Shown piece by piece: positions 1 to 8,909 of a DNA stretch of 64,000 nucleotides. The notes under the pieces were generated by a model. That model had not been told where the DNA came from. It ran no database searches and saw nothing but the letters and a program-made list of their open reading frames with translations. Positions within the stretch are counted from its first letter, which is position 1. The number at the start of each line of letters is the position of its first letter. A program made the position numbers and the translations under genes. The stretch is from Sphingomonadales bacterium 39-57-19 (GTDB taxonomy: Bacteria; Pseudomonadota; Alphaproteobacteria; Sphingomonadales; Sphingomonadaceae). The stretch covers positions 1 through 64,000 of the forward strand of contig NCJG01000009.1 of NCBI GenBank assembly GCA_002282385.1. The letters are read 5' to 3'.

Positions 1-87
1 ATAGCCGGAGGCTACGCTACGCAGCCCCTTGCTTCACCAGCCCACTTGGGCAACAACAACGCCGAGGCTCTAATCAAAACTGGATGA
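1..87 (+). pseudogene. IS3-family transposase OrfB, C-terminal tail (window-truncated)
   Basis: Frame 1 is open from the window edge to TGA at 85-87 and encodes 28 residues. They resemble the variable, Pro/Ala-rich tail of IS3-family OrfB, and the right inverted repeat ends 13 nt further on. The integrase core (DDE) would lie upstream, so it cannot be judged whether the full gene is intact. The assignment rests mainly on position relative to the terminal repeat. Confidence 0.5.
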
Positions 88-97
88 GAGTTGGGGG

Positions 98-211
98 TCA
101 CATCACCTCCGATACGCCGTGTCGACGGGCAAGGTCGGCCGTCTTCGCGCCTGTCTCTGCCTCGCGCAGCACACCTATAATCTGCTCTTCTGTAAACCGT
201 GATCGCTTCAT
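98..211 (-). pseudogene. IS3-family transposase OrfA, N-terminal fragment
   Basis: The ATG at 211 opens a 37-residue frame starting MKRSRFTEEQIIGVLREAE and running to RRHGVSE, the conserved N-terminal helix-turn-helix of IS3-family OrfA (HTH_Tnp_1 type). A full OrfA has about 90 residues. This copy is cut directly after the HGVSE motif, and the next bases come from the terminus of the neighbouring element, giving a stop at 98-100. The upstream leader and left inverted repeat (to 272) are preserved. It cannot encode a functional transposase. Confidence 0.85.
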
Positions 212-381
212 CGTTCCGTCCTTCTCTCAAGGGCCGGACTCTAATTATAAATGGAGGGAATTTAAGGGGTCACGTCAGATTGTCGTCAAAATTTTGGAGC
301 CCCGCGAGGTATCATTCGATGTGGGTTTGCGATTATTGGCCTAGGCCACTACTTTTCATAGCATTCAATCGTAGCCAATTG

Positions 382-2079
382 TTACTTCCGAAAACTGACA
401 ATGGTAACCTCGGGGCCTCCGGACTGCCCTTTTTCAGGTTTGAACTCAGCGACAATTCTCCCGCTGGCAACGAGCGCCTCATACGCACTATATTCTTGGG
501 GGAAGATTGATTTTTCCGCCCGATATCGGCGATATTGAGTCAGAATGGCAAAATCTGCCTTGCAAGTTCCGCGGAGCGAAGGTTCAAGTGTCCCATAATC
601 GACGTTTGATCTAAGGCCGCGCATTTGATCAATTTTGCGATAATCGACTTTTTGTTCCAGAAAGAAATGCGCATCAACACAGCCAGCAGTGCCAAGTGGA
701 AACAGAAAACGCCATGGTTCTTCGACAAGGTCTAAAGCAAAATGCTCGATCAGAACTGTGCTGCCTGACGGTACATGCGCCCGGGCCCATTGCGATGCGA
801 TTGCTCGTGTGTCATTCATTCTCGATGCTGTCAGATCCCGAGCGCCTAGCAAAGGTGTGATCACCGTTAAAATAGTTGCCCCTGCAATGATGATTTTAGC
901 ATGAGTGGTGGACAGTCGTGAAACCAGATATTTCCAAAAATTGGAAAAACCGTAACCGGCGAGTATCGCGAGGGGCGGCAGTAAAGGAAGGGCCCAACGA
1001 TCCCAAATTATACTCTGAAAACATATTATTGTTAAAAATCCAGCCATTAGCGGCAATAATACGGCAATGAAAAAAGCAGTGTGACGAAGGAGCCACGCCC
1101 CCCAAATGGCAAACAACAGCGCAGGCAGCCCCAAAGCATATTGCAATGGTTCGGAAATGTACCACCAGGCGTTTTCCAATGGATTGCCGCCATTTGCTCC
1201 CAAATGGACCATTTGTGCTTCGCCTGTAAGATTGCGGAATACGGTTTCGTGTTCGAGCCACAGGTACGGGGAAATAAACAGGAGCAGGGCAACAGTACCG
1301 GCACCATAAACTGCCAACGTGAACATTGTTTCGCGCGTGGCAACCCCATGGGACCGACCAAACCAAATAATCGCAGCTGCAACCGACAAGCCCGATAGGG
1401 CGAATGGCCATTTGGTCGCTATGGCCAGTGCCGTCCACACCGCCGCGCCCGCCAATGTCTTGCGGCTGCAATCCTGTGTAATGCGAAAAGCGCACAACAT
1501 CGTCAGCAGCATGAAAAAGACCGCCATCATATCCGATCGGATTACCTGTGAGTAGCTGACATGAAGCGGACTCCAAGCCAAAAGCAGCGATGCCGCAATC
1601 GCCGAGAAGCTGTTGAGCGATATTCTGGCTAATTTGTATATCAGAAACAGTGTCCCGACCGAAAAAATCACCATGGATATTCTACCAGGCAATATTACCC
1701 AAGTGGGGTTAGAGTAAATTAGTTCCCCGAATTGGGCTACAGAGGCGAACATGCCGGCTGCTAACCCCGCGAAAAAAACCAAAACATCGATTAGAGCAAG
1801 GAGATACATCGTAGTGGTCGCTGGATGCCCAAACCAGCCTGGATTCAAATTTCCGTCTCGCAACATTCGAACGGCACCCAATTGGAACATCAACTCATCG
1901 GGATCGTAAATTGCCGGCAAACCAAAGTTAACAGTATACAGTCTTAAAAATAATCCCGTCGAAATAATCAGAAATATCAACAATGTTCGATAACGGTCAA
2001 TCAGGCCGCCTCTGAGGCCAGAGTATCTGGTTCTGAATAATTGGAAACTCTTGGTGGGATTCACATTATCAACTTTCAC
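382..2079 (-). CDS. GT-C glycosyltransferase, PMT/ArnT-like (GT39-type) membrane protein
   Basis: A 565-residue protein with about ten hydrophobic segments. After the first membrane span it carries the acidic motif YDPDELMF (about residues 59-66), as expected for the first periplasmic loop of GT-C enzymes, where an Asp/Glu acts in catalysis. A soluble C-terminal region follows. The family moves sugars from polyprenyl-phosphate donors onto acceptors on the periplasmic face. The GTG start follows immediately on the TGA of the upstream gene, so the two are probably translationally coupled. It is the last gene of the minus-strand block that also encodes a GtrA-like flippase and GtrB-like transferase, which would supply a lipid-linked sugar. 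Donor and acceptor cannot be told from sequence. Confidence 0.75.
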   Translation of the reverse strand: MKVDNVNPTKSFQLFRTRYSGLRGGLIDRYRTLLIFLIISTGLFLRLYTVNFGLPAIYDPDELMFQLGAVRMLRDGNLNPGWFGHPATTTMYLLALIDVLVFFAGLAAGMFASVAQFGELIYSNPTWVILPGRISMVIFSVGTLFLIYKLARISLNSFSAIAASLLLAWSPLHVSYSQVIRSDMMAVFFMLLTMLCAFRITQDCSRKTLAGAAVWTALAIATKWPFALSGLSVAAAIIWFGRSHGVATRETMFTLAVYGAGTVALLLFISPYLWLEHETVFRNLTGEAQMVHLGANGGNPLENAWWYISEPLQYALGLPALLFAIWGAWLLRHTAFFIAVLLPLMAGFLTIICFQSIIWDRWALPLLPPLAILAGYGFSNFWKYLVSRLSTTHAKIIIAGATILTVITPLLGARDLTASRMNDTRAIASQWARAHVPSGSTVLIEHFALDLVEEPWRFLFPLGTAGCVDAHFFLEQKVDYRKIDQMRGLRSNVDYGTLEPSLRGTCKADFAILTQYRRYRAEKSIFPQEYSAYEALVASGRIVAEFKPEKGQSGGPEVTIVSFRK

Positions 2080-3444
2080 TCATTTATTTTTGTTAGCGGG
2101 CGAAATAACACCGGGCAAGATCGGCCAGTCGCGCCTATAACGCCACCGGCTGCTCCAGCCATGCCGCCCAATATCTCGATACACGCGGTATATAGTTTCG
2201 GCCGACAGCGCCATCCCGATAAGAATGAGTAATCCAGGTCGCAAAAACATCCCCAGGCCCACGCCAAATTTCACTTCGACCCTGCCACCAGCGAGATAGC
2301 TATCCATAACCGCCGTAGGCAGAGAACCGATAATAATGTCGCTTGGGATACATAGAATATACGCAAGAACGATCGCAGAGGGCCTCAAGACCCCCTTCCA
2401 ACGCTCCATAAACACAAAAAATATCGCTATAATTTGCGTATATCCTCCAGCCTCAGAACTAATCAACGCCAAGGTAACTGCCAAAAAGCTCAAACGATGA
2501 ACCGAAACGACCTCTGGTCGCAACCAAGCTGCAATCGCAGCAAAAACGATGGACAACTGACCAGTTTTGATCAGCAGAGGAAGTATCAGCAAGCCCATTT
2601 CAGCGCGTGCCGAGCCGACTATGCCCGACACCGGAAAGCTTTGCCCTTCTAGGAGCGAAATGAACGGAATGTAGGTGATGGAATACCAAAGATCCGTAAC
2701 CTGAGCGGAAATGTACCCGGATGAAAAACTAACGATGTTTGAGTATATCTCGAGTGGTGAACCAGAGCCGTAAATGCCATAAGACACAGCATAGACCAAA
2801 ACGGTCACACCGGCTGCCCCTTCAAACCAGAACCAACGCCTTCGGATCAATTGCGCCGCCAAAATGGCAACAAGATAAACTTTAAAATTGACAGCCAGCC
2901 CGACAAATAACCAGCGAAGCCTAACCGATTTCAACAGTGGACCAAGACCAAGGACGACGCAAGTGAAGCAGAGGATCAGCAAATTACCGCGCTCAACAGC
3001 ATAAAGCATCGGCAAGCCCGCACCCAACGCGAAGGACCTCGCCAATGCGGTTTTCTTGTCGATCTTTATATAAGTTCGAGCCAGCAGAAAAAGATTGAGT
3101 AGAAAAATTACATGGATGGCGACCAAACCCACCCAGTCGCAGTCTCTCAATTCTGGACCATTGGGATCCATATAACATCGGTCAAGGCCCATCAAACGGA
3201 GTGCCACAAAAGAAATTGGCGGGTAGATGGTTAACCAACTGTCGTAAGCACCCGTTTGGCGCGCCCAATATGCGGTGTTAAACCAATCCATATAGGTGTC
3301 GTTTGGTTGGTAGAAAAACGGCTGCGGCAGGTAACCAAATACCCATGTCCACCAGAGAACGTATATGAGAGAAATGAATATGGTAAAAGCAAGCAAATAT
3401 TCTGATATAATGCCAGTTTTGAGTTGTAATTTACGATTATTCAT
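2080..3444 (-). CDS. GT87-like (DUF2029-type) membrane glycosyltransferase
   Basis: A 454-residue polytopic protein with about ten hydrophobic segments. A first-loop region with ND (NDTYMDWF, about residues 47-54) and YPPI (about residues 74-77) resembles GT87/DUF2029 polyprenyl-phosphate-mannose-dependent transferases. It lies between the gtrA-like gene (2-nt gap) and the GT39-like gene (no gap). A GT-C enzyme directly behind GtrA/GtrB-type genes matches the third, acceptor-specific component of serotype-converting Gtr systems. A different role, such as polysaccharide polymerase, remains possible because Wzy and GT-C proteins look alike at this level. Confidence 0.6.
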   Translation of the reverse strand: MNNRKLQLKTGIISEYLLAFTIFISLIYVLWWTWVFGYLPQPFFYQPNDTYMDWFNTAYWARQTGAYDSWLTIYPPISFVALRLMGLDRCYMDPNGPELRDCDWVGLVAIHVIFLLNLFLLARTYIKIDKKTALARSFALGAGLPMLYAVERGNLLILCFTCVVLGLGPLLKSVRLRWLFVGLAVNFKVYLVAILAAQLIRRRWFWFEGAAGVTVLVYAVSYGIYGSGSPLEIYSNIVSFSSGYISAQVTDLWYSITYIPFISLLEGQSFPVSGIVGSARAEMGLLILPLLIKTGQLSIVFAAIAAWLRPEVVSVHRLSFLAVTLALISSEAGGYTQIIAIFFVFMERWKGVLRPSAIVLAYILCIPSDIIIGSLPTAVMDSYLAGGRVEVKFGVGLGMFLRPGLLILIGMALSAETIYRVYRDIGRHGWSSRWRYRRDWPILPGVISPANKNK

Positions 3445-3446
3445 TT

Positions 3447-3824
3447 TTAAATATCTTTAAATACAAATTTCTTTAGTACGAAAAAATTCAAAATCGAAAC
3501 TAAAAATATTGTCAAAATGCCAGCAATATAATGTGAATTAATAATTTGATTAACCGCTGTTAGAGTTGCCAAGCTTACGAGATAATTACCGACATAGGAA
3601 ACTACAAATTTTTTCTTTGCAGCCTTACTGTTTTTAAATACATGCCGTGAATATATTATGTAATTAAAAGATACCCCGGCCAAATGTGCCAGAAGCTGCG
3701 ATAAATAAAGATTGATCCCAAGCCAAACGAGCGCAGCGAACGCTCCGTAACCGAACGCGGTATTTACGATACCCGCAGCATAATATCGTCCAATTTCGCG
3801 AATCCTAATCATTAAAGGGACCAT
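3447..3824 (-). CDS. GtrA family membrane protein (putative polyprenyl-phosphate-sugar flippase)
   Basis: A 125-residue protein with four hydrophobic segments. It has the N-terminal pattern RYYAAGIVNTAFGYG and the C-terminal pattern NFFVLKKFVF typical of GtrA. The length fits the family (about 120-140 residues). GtrA proteins are thought to flip undecaprenyl-phosphate-linked sugars made by GtrB to the periplasm. The gtrB-like gene lies 7 nt upstream and the GT-C genes follow, so the context is consistent. The DNA is strikingly A+T-rich (long A/T runs around 3,440-3,680) compared with the core genes to the right, a sign of horizontal acquisition. Confidence 0.85.
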   Translation of the reverse strand: MVPLMIRIREIGRYYAAGIVNTAFGYGAFAALVWLGINLYLSQLLAHLAGVSFNYIIYSRHVFKNSKAAKKKFVVSYVGNYLVSLATLTAVNQIINSHYIAGILTIFLVSILNFFVLKKFVFKDI

Positions 3825-3831
3825 CTTGAAT

Positions 3832-4788
3832 TCAACAGTCGGGTGGGAAATTTACGCGCTCCCTCTCCAGAACGAGCGGCGTCTTCCTGGTTCGCTCCGA
3901 CACAATGCGCAAGTTGTCTCCCACTAAGCCCAGAAAGCCAAATAACAAGGAAAGCTGGGCTTGCACGAAGGCTGCGATAAACCAGCCTGCAACCGGCCCA
4001 TCCAACAAATAGGAAAATAAACCGCCTATTACCATAATCAACGACATCAGCGCGCCCAAAAATCCAAAATATAGCGGTACCCGTAAAAGTCGTTTCGACG
4101 AGCCCGCCAACGATGACATGGCAAAATCGAGTAAAGTGAAAAAATTATTCTTGGAGTCGCCCGCCGCACGTTCTGGCCTGCTGTAGGAGATGGTTGTAAC
4201 CCGGAAACCTGTCTCCACCAGCATGCCCCGAAAAAACGGCTCTGGCTCCGCGAGGTCGCGCGTAGCCCGCACGACTTTCTGGTCATACAAGCCGAAACCC
4301 GTCGCATTTGGAATAATCGGATAATCACTGAAATTGCGAGCAGCCCAATACGATAACTGCCGAAAACCGCGCTTGATCAAGCCGGCGTTCTGCTCCACGT
4401 CACGCACTCCAAGCACAATATCATCACCATTTTTCCATGCGGCAACGAATTCAGGTAGCAGTTCGGGGGGATCTTGAAAATCCGCGCACATGCCTATGAC
4501 GCCCTCGCCTCGTGCCTGATAGATAGCGTGGGTGGGAGAACGCATCTGCCCAAAATTACGCGTGTTAATAATAAGCCTAATATTTGGGTTCTTACTACAC
4601 ATCTCTCGTAACAACGGGACAGTGTTGTCGCTTGAGTCATTATCAATGAAAATAATGTCGAAACTCAACCCGAGTGGACTAAGTTGCTGAATGACTGCGC
4701 TGGCAATCGCTTCAACATTTTTTTCTTCGTTATAACACGGAATTACTACGGAAATTTCGGGGTTATCTTGCATCTTAATCAAACTCAT
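3832..4788 (-). CDS. GtrB/DPM1-like family 2 glycosyltransferase
   Basis: A 318-residue protein. The N-terminal GT-A domain starts SVVIPCYNEEKNVE, carries the nucleotide-binding IDNDSSDNT motif and the DFQDPPE motif equivalent to the DXD region of GtrB/DPM1 enzymes. Two hydrophobic segments at about residues 235-290 form the GtrB-type C-terminal membrane anchor. The expected reaction is transfer of a sugar from a nucleotide donor to undecaprenyl phosphate at the cytoplasmic face. The ATG overlaps the stop of the upstream wzz-like gene by 4 nt (ATGA). The downstream gtrA-like gene would flip the product. The sugar is unknown. Confidence 0.85.
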   Translation of the reverse strand: MSLIKMQDNPEISVVIPCYNEEKNVEAIASAVIQQLSPLGLSFDIIFIDNDSSDNTVPLLREMCSKNPNIRLIINTRNFGQMRSPTHAIYQARGEGVIGMCADFQDPPELLPEFVAAWKNGDDIVLGVRDVEQNAGLIKRGFRQLSYWAARNFSDYPIIPNATGFGLYDQKVVRATRDLAEPEPFFRGMLVETGFRVTTISYSRPERAAGDSKNNFFTLLDFAMSSLAGSSKRLLRVPLYFGFLGALMSLIMVIGGLFSYLLDGPVAGWFIAAFVQAQLSLLFGFLGLVGDNLRIVSERTRKTPLVLERERVNFPPDC

Positions 4789-5876
4789 TCCTCCGCCGTA
4801 TCTTCAAGAGGAGGTCTGATCCGATAGAACTCAATTGCCATAGCAAAAAGCAGAATGAGCAACCCGAGCGCAAGTGGCAGCATGTTATACTGCCGACTGG
4901 TATCGATGTAAGGAGGCTCTAGAATACGAATATTAGCGGATGACGTCAGATTTTCGACGGAAGTACCTTGTAAATATTTAGAATAATTATCATAGAGAGT
5001 TTGCGCTACGTCTAGATCACGCCTCAGCTTTGCCACTTTCGTTGAGTTTTCGACAACCTGCCCAAGAGAGTTTTCATTGGTGGGTGAAGTCGACCGCACT
5101 CGGCGCAACTCGTCATCAAGCGACTCAATTTCCGAGAGAATCTGCCTGACACGCATATTATCATCCGTTGCAAACTTGCGCGCTGTATTAAGTTCCACCT
5201 TCTTGCCCAGCAACGCATCTTCTAGTCTAGGAATTCTGTCGCCGACGCCTTCAATCGCTTTTTCTGGACTAGGGTAAAGGGTTTTCATCCGGAAAACATC
5301 ATATGCTGACTGGGTAATAGCAAGTTTGTCGCTTGCCCTCTCCACCAATTCCGTGAGTATTCTCTGTTTATAGGTAACTTGCTCTCTTGCAATCACGCCC
5401 AGTTGCGCTCGAACCGCCTTCGCATAAGCAGCAATAATCTGCTTGGCCAGCACCCTATCGGTCAGCTTGATCTCAAACTGGATTATACCACCGCGCAAGG
5501 ACTGAATATCGACCTCCTGTTCCAACCATCTCAGAGAAGATATTTTGGACTTCTGCAGTTTATTCTCGATATCCACTTCTTTTGCCACGGTATTTCGGAC
5601 ATATCCACTGCGGGCAACTTTGAGACTTACCTCAATAGCGGCCTGGTTGCCAAAAACCCCGCCAGATGCTCCAAGTTCCCCGAGAGTGCCGCTCAGCCCT
5701 AGACTGGCCGGGTCGGTAGGCGTTAGAGTGACAGCTGCTCGATATTGTTCAGGAAAGAAACTTAAAAACCCGCATAATGCGATTAACAAGGCAAGCACCA
5801 GTCGACGCCATTTGTCGCTTCGCAAAATCGGCCCGCGCGACAGTCTTCCCATTAAAGATTGGACCCGCACACTCAT
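4785..5876 (-). CDS. Wzz/KpsE-like polysaccharide co-polymerase (no kinase domain)
   Basis: A 363-residue inner-membrane protein with one hydrophobic segment near residues 26-43 and a second near 330-350. The long periplasmic region between them is rich in charged heptad-like stretches (coiled coil). The second segment is preceded by the Pro-containing ILEPPYIDTSRQYNML stretch seen in chain-length determinants. The C-terminus ends shortly after the last span, so no Walker-type tyrosine-kinase domain is fused. It starts at an ATGA overlap with the OPX gene, consistent with a PCP-OPX pair for polymer length control and export. A KpsE-type partner of an ABC exporter is an alternative to a Wzy-type partner. 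Confidence 0.8.
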   Translation of the reverse strand: MSVRVQSLMGRLSRGPILRSDKWRRLVLALLIALCGFLSFFPEQYRAAVTLTPTDPASLGLSGTLGELGASGGVFGNQAAIEVSLKVARSGYVRNTVAKEVDIENKLQKSKISSLRWLEQEVDIQSLRGGIIQFEIKLTDRVLAKQIIAAYAKAVRAQLGVIAREQVTYKQRILTELVERASDKLAITQSAYDVFRMKTLYPSPEKAIEGVGDRIPRLEDALLGKKVELNTARKFATDDNMRVRQILSEIESLDDELRRVRSTSPTNENSLGQVVENSTKVAKLRRDLDVAQTLYDNYSKYLQGTSVENLTSSANIRILEPPYIDTSRQYNMLPLALGLLILLFAMAIEFYRIRPPLEDTAEE

Positions 5877-7759
5877 TTTAACGAGGATATCGCGGCAGCG
5901 GTTAACCCAAACTGGAAGATGATTTGGGAGACATCTACCAACTTAGACAAAATTGAGACGTTCTGGGTCTTTATGGGTACAATAATAGTATCGCCCGGCA
6001 GGGTGAAGCTTCCCATAGCGCCGCGAGACCGAGACAATACAGCGCCGTTTGCGCGCACAACGAATATACTACCTTTATCTGCACCGCGCATCGGACCACC
6101 TGCCAATTCTACATAATCCTTCACCTTCAAACGCTCGGCGTCGTTCATTAAAAATGTTGCTGGTCTATAGATGGCGCCAAAAACTCCAACGCTGTCTATC
6201 CGCGCCGGAATTAAAATTTTATCGTTATTCTCGAGTAATATGTTTGAAGGAACGTCTCGCATTTCCGGCGTTATACCTAACACCATTCTTCCATCAGGCT
6301 CATTCTTCTTCAGCTTTTCGATAAATGCCTTTGCAAAATTGATCTGCGATTCGCGCTCAGCGGCCCCTAACGTGCGATCAGAGTTCAAAGGTGCCGCCGC
6401 CAGAACCAATTCCATCTGCTCGATCGCTTCGCGAAAACCCTGAACTTGCTGGGCCCGGACAGACTCGCGCCTAAACTCCACTCCAAAAGGATATGCCCGA
6501 GCAGTTAAACCACCGGCCATGTCTATCACCGCACCGAGTGGCGTGCCCGGTGCAACATAATAGTTACCGGGCCGATATACTTCGCCCTCAAGGCGCACCA
6601 TAACCCGTTGTCGCTCCAGCGGCCTAGTAAGCGAACCAAGCGGCAGTATTTGCAAAATATCACCGGCTTCTATGACCTCGGCAGCATCCTCTATTCTATC
6701 AATTTGCTTGCTACCGACCGTGTCCCGATCACTCAGCCTGTAAAGAATTGTTCGCGATTGATCGGCCAGCGCAGTTGCACCGCCCGCATACCGGACCAAA
6801 TCTTCGACAGTTTCACCTGGCTTCGCCTCGTAGATTGCAGCTTCATTTACGCTACCTATCACGGCAACCTGATGGCCAGTTGACGGGATGAAAATGACAT
6901 CTTCGTTCTGGAGAATCGGATCTGTCGCTCGATTGCCATCACGGAGCAATTGATAAAGATCAAAATCTGCCACTTCCTGGCCATTGCGATACAGTTTAGC
7001 GGAACGGAAACTGCCCCCCGAGCCCGGGCCGCCCGCCTTCAATACAGCATTGACCAATGTCGACAGGCTAGAAACCGTATATGCACCGGGGTTAACTGCA
7101 AACCCGGTCACATAAACTCGAACGCCGCGCAGGCTGCTGATACTGACCGAAACATCATAACCCCGATATTGTCTGCCTACCGCCGCGGAAACACGATCTT
7201 TCAGATCACGATAGCGAACGCCTATCAGGCTTACCGCGCCGATGTTTGGCAAGAAAATTTTGCCATCGCGATCGATTGTGAATGTCGCGCTTCCTTCAAC
7301 TGAGCCAGTTAAAGAAATTGAAACCACGTCGCCGACATTCAATGCATAATCTGGCGGGATTGTAGATGTCGCGGGTGTTGCAAAATCTCGATCCGATGGG
7401 AGTAACAAATCCGATCCAAACCGTTCAAGCTTCAGCCCAGTAACGTCGGCGACCCATTCTTGATACTCGCCCGGCCGCGCCTTTTTAATTTGGCGCTTAT
7501 CGATGTCGGCAAGCGGACTTTTTAAGGCGCCAGGGTCTGATTGACTTTTTCCGTCTATTCTAACTGGCTCATATAACGCAGCGTTCGAATTACTTGAGCC
7601 GTTCGATTGGTTATCGCTCGAGGGTGACGCCCCCGATGCACCCACGGGACTGCCGGACGGAACATCGGCATCACTAGTACGCTGTGCAAGCAGACCTGAA
7701 CCCGAAAAAAGGGCGCATGCAAACATAGCCATCATAATCAGCGCACTAACCTGATTCAT
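5873..7759 (-). CDS. Outer-membrane polysaccharide export protein (OPX/Wza-KpsD-like, SLBB domains)
   Basis: About 628 residues from the start chosen here. A signal peptide (MNQVSALIMMAMFACALFSG) is followed by a Ser/Asn-rich linker. Next is the poly_export domain beginning near PDYALNVGDVVSISLTG, then several SLBB-like repeats, for example RVYVTGFAVNPGAYTV and VAVIGSVNEAAIYE. A hydrophobic C-terminal segment lies near the end. OPX proteins form the channel for capsule or EPS through the outer membrane. I chose the ATG at 7,759 because AAGAAGG lies just upstream and the signal peptide begins there. The frame stays open to 7,840, and an ATG at 7,795 is also possible. Its TGA overlaps the start of the wzz-like gene. 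Confidence 0.85.
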   Translation of the reverse strand: MNQVSALIMMAMFACALFSGSGLLAQRTSDADVPSGSPVGASGASPSSDNQSNGSSNSNAALYEPVRIDGKSQSDPGALKSPLADIDKRQIKKARPGEYQEWVADVTGLKLERFGSDLLLPSDRDFATPATSTIPPDYALNVGDVVSISLTGSVEGSATFTIDRDGKIFLPNIGAVSLIGVRYRDLKDRVSAAVGRQYRGYDVSVSISSLRGVRVYVTGFAVNPGAYTVSSLSTLVNAVLKAGGPGSGGSFRSAKLYRNGQEVADFDLYQLLRDGNRATDPILQNEDVIFIPSTGHQVAVIGSVNEAAIYEAKPGETVEDLVRYAGGATALADQSRTILYRLSDRDTVGSKQIDRIEDAAEVIEAGDILQILPLGSLTRPLERQRVMVRLEGEVYRPGNYYVAPGTPLGAVIDMAGGLTARAYPFGVEFRRESVRAQQVQGFREAIEQMELVLAAAPLNSDRTLGAAERESQINFAKAFIEKLKKNEPDGRMVLGITPEMRDVPSNILLENNDKILIPARIDSVGVFGAIYRPATFLMNDAERLKVKDYVELAGGPMRGADKGSIFVVRANGAVLSRSRGAMGSFTLPGDTIIVPIKTQNVSILSKLVDVSQIIFQFGLTAAAISSLK

Positions 7760-7967
7760 GCGCCTTCTTGTAGGACCGGCCGTTACCAAATTCATTGCAA
7801 TTCCCGAAATTGTAATCACGAAAAACGTCATTATTAACAAACTAACAGCGCCCAGTCAGGCCGTCCAGTCTTATATCGGCCATTCATTTGGCTTGGGCCA
7901 ATGTGGATTAAAAACATGATATTTAAATTGTTATTTCTGAATGAAATCTAAGGCCGCAAAAAATTCG

Positions 7968-8909
7968 CTACATGATATTTTTCAAATAGCTTGCGGTCTC
8001 CAAAATCTGCTGGCGCAATGGAACTTCATGAATATTGTATTTTGCCATCAGCCGATCATAGCCCGCAGCGTCTCCTGTATAATCATCGGGCGCATCATCA
8101 ATCATCGCTGGAACTGCGGCAACGCTTCCGTTCAACGCGGCAGCAACTTCTGCAGCTAACTCTCTCATTTCAAGTTTCTTACCGCCTGTATCAAATGATA
8201 GGCTTTGTTGCTCTGCCGAGAGCATCGCTGTTAACGCCAAAGACATGAGTTGCTCCGCAGAGGTATAAGATCGATATACCGGCCGTGTCGCTTTCACGAC
8301 TATCGGTTGGCCGCGTAAAACATCCGCGATAAAACTAGCCAGCGCGTATGCGGAGATTTTATTTACGTAGGGACCGGAAACATTAAAAATTCTTACCGCG
8401 ATCAGCTGTTTACCTGACTGTTCCGCCCACTTGGAAAAATCAATCTCGTCTTCCAGCTTCAATCGGCCGTAAATCCGCATTGCCTCTGTGGCAGAGGCAT
8501 CGCTCGCTCGATAAGCGGCGCCTGATGATGCTAGGAATACGGATTGTGCACCTATCTGACCGAGCGCGTTGAGCACAAGCTGCTGAATCGCGCGATTTGC
8601 TTTGCAATAAGCGTCATCGTCCATAACTTCCGCACGATCTTTTGTAAGAAACGCGAAATGGAACAGAACGCTAGGGCGTTCTGCCAACTGCGTTATTTGA
8701 TCTAACGGTTGCTGAGGGACTTTTCTCCCATTCACCAACTCAAGCGTGCGTTCGCTGGAGCCGAAGCAATGCACACGTTCTAAAGCCGAAGGGCCGAGCA
8801 GCTTATCTAACAGATCAAGAAGCGCTAGACCCAGCCACCCCCCAGCCCCAGTAATGATAATTCGTCTATCATCCGCCTTCAAAAGATCTTTTAAATCACT
8901 ATCAAACAT
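7968..8909 (-). CDS. NAD(P)-dependent epimerase/dehydratase (extended SDR)
   Basis: A 313-residue protein with a Rossmann nucleotide-binding motif (IIITGAGGWLGLALL, near residues 17-31), a serine in FLASSGAAYR and a catalytic YxxxK (YGRLK). These are the marks of extended SDR sugar-nucleotide enzymes. It lies directly behind the HAD phosphatase gene (8-nt overlap) and downstream of the CDP-glucose 4,6-dehydratase. A role in reducing or epimerising a CDP-keto-sugar is therefore plausible, but substrate and reaction are inference. About 200 bp of A+T-rich non-coding DNA separate it from the OPX gene, so a new promoter may lie there. Confidence 0.8.
   Translation of the reverse strand: MFDSDLKDLLKADDRRIIITGAGGWLGLALLDLLDKLLGPSALERVHCFGSSERTLELVNGRKVPQQPLDQITQLAERPSVLFHFAFLTKDRAEVMDDDAYCKANRAIQQLVLNALGQIGAQSVFLASSGAAYRASDASATEAMRIYGRLKLEDEIDFSKWAEQSGKQLIAVRIFNVSGPYVNKISAYALASFIADVLRGQPIVVKATRPVYRSYTSAEQLMSLALTAMLSAEQQSLSFDTGGKKLEMRELAAEVAAALNGSVAAVPAMIDDAPDDYTGDAAGYDRLMAKYNIHEVPLRQQILETASYLKNIM

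Larger units (their letters stand above)
1..272. mobile_element. Abutting remnants of two IS3-family insertion sequences
   Basis: Positions 1-100 read as the right end of an IS3-family element on the plus strand, finishing in GGGGGTCA at 93-100. Positions 101-272 read as the left end of a related element on the minus strand, whose outer terminus is TGACCCC read leftwards from 272. The two termini, each read inward, both begin TGACCCC and share ATTAGAG about 30 nt in, as the left and right inverted repeats of one IS do. The minus-strand orfA is cut right where the plus-strand element ends, so one copy probably inserted into the other or an inversion joined them. The rest of the plus-strand element lies outside the window. 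The remnants border the polysaccharide block. Confidence 0.75.

Noticed and set aside
896..1576. Open frames overlapping the GT39-type gene
   Set aside because: Compositionally odd shadows of a well-supported membrane protein gene; no motif of their own.
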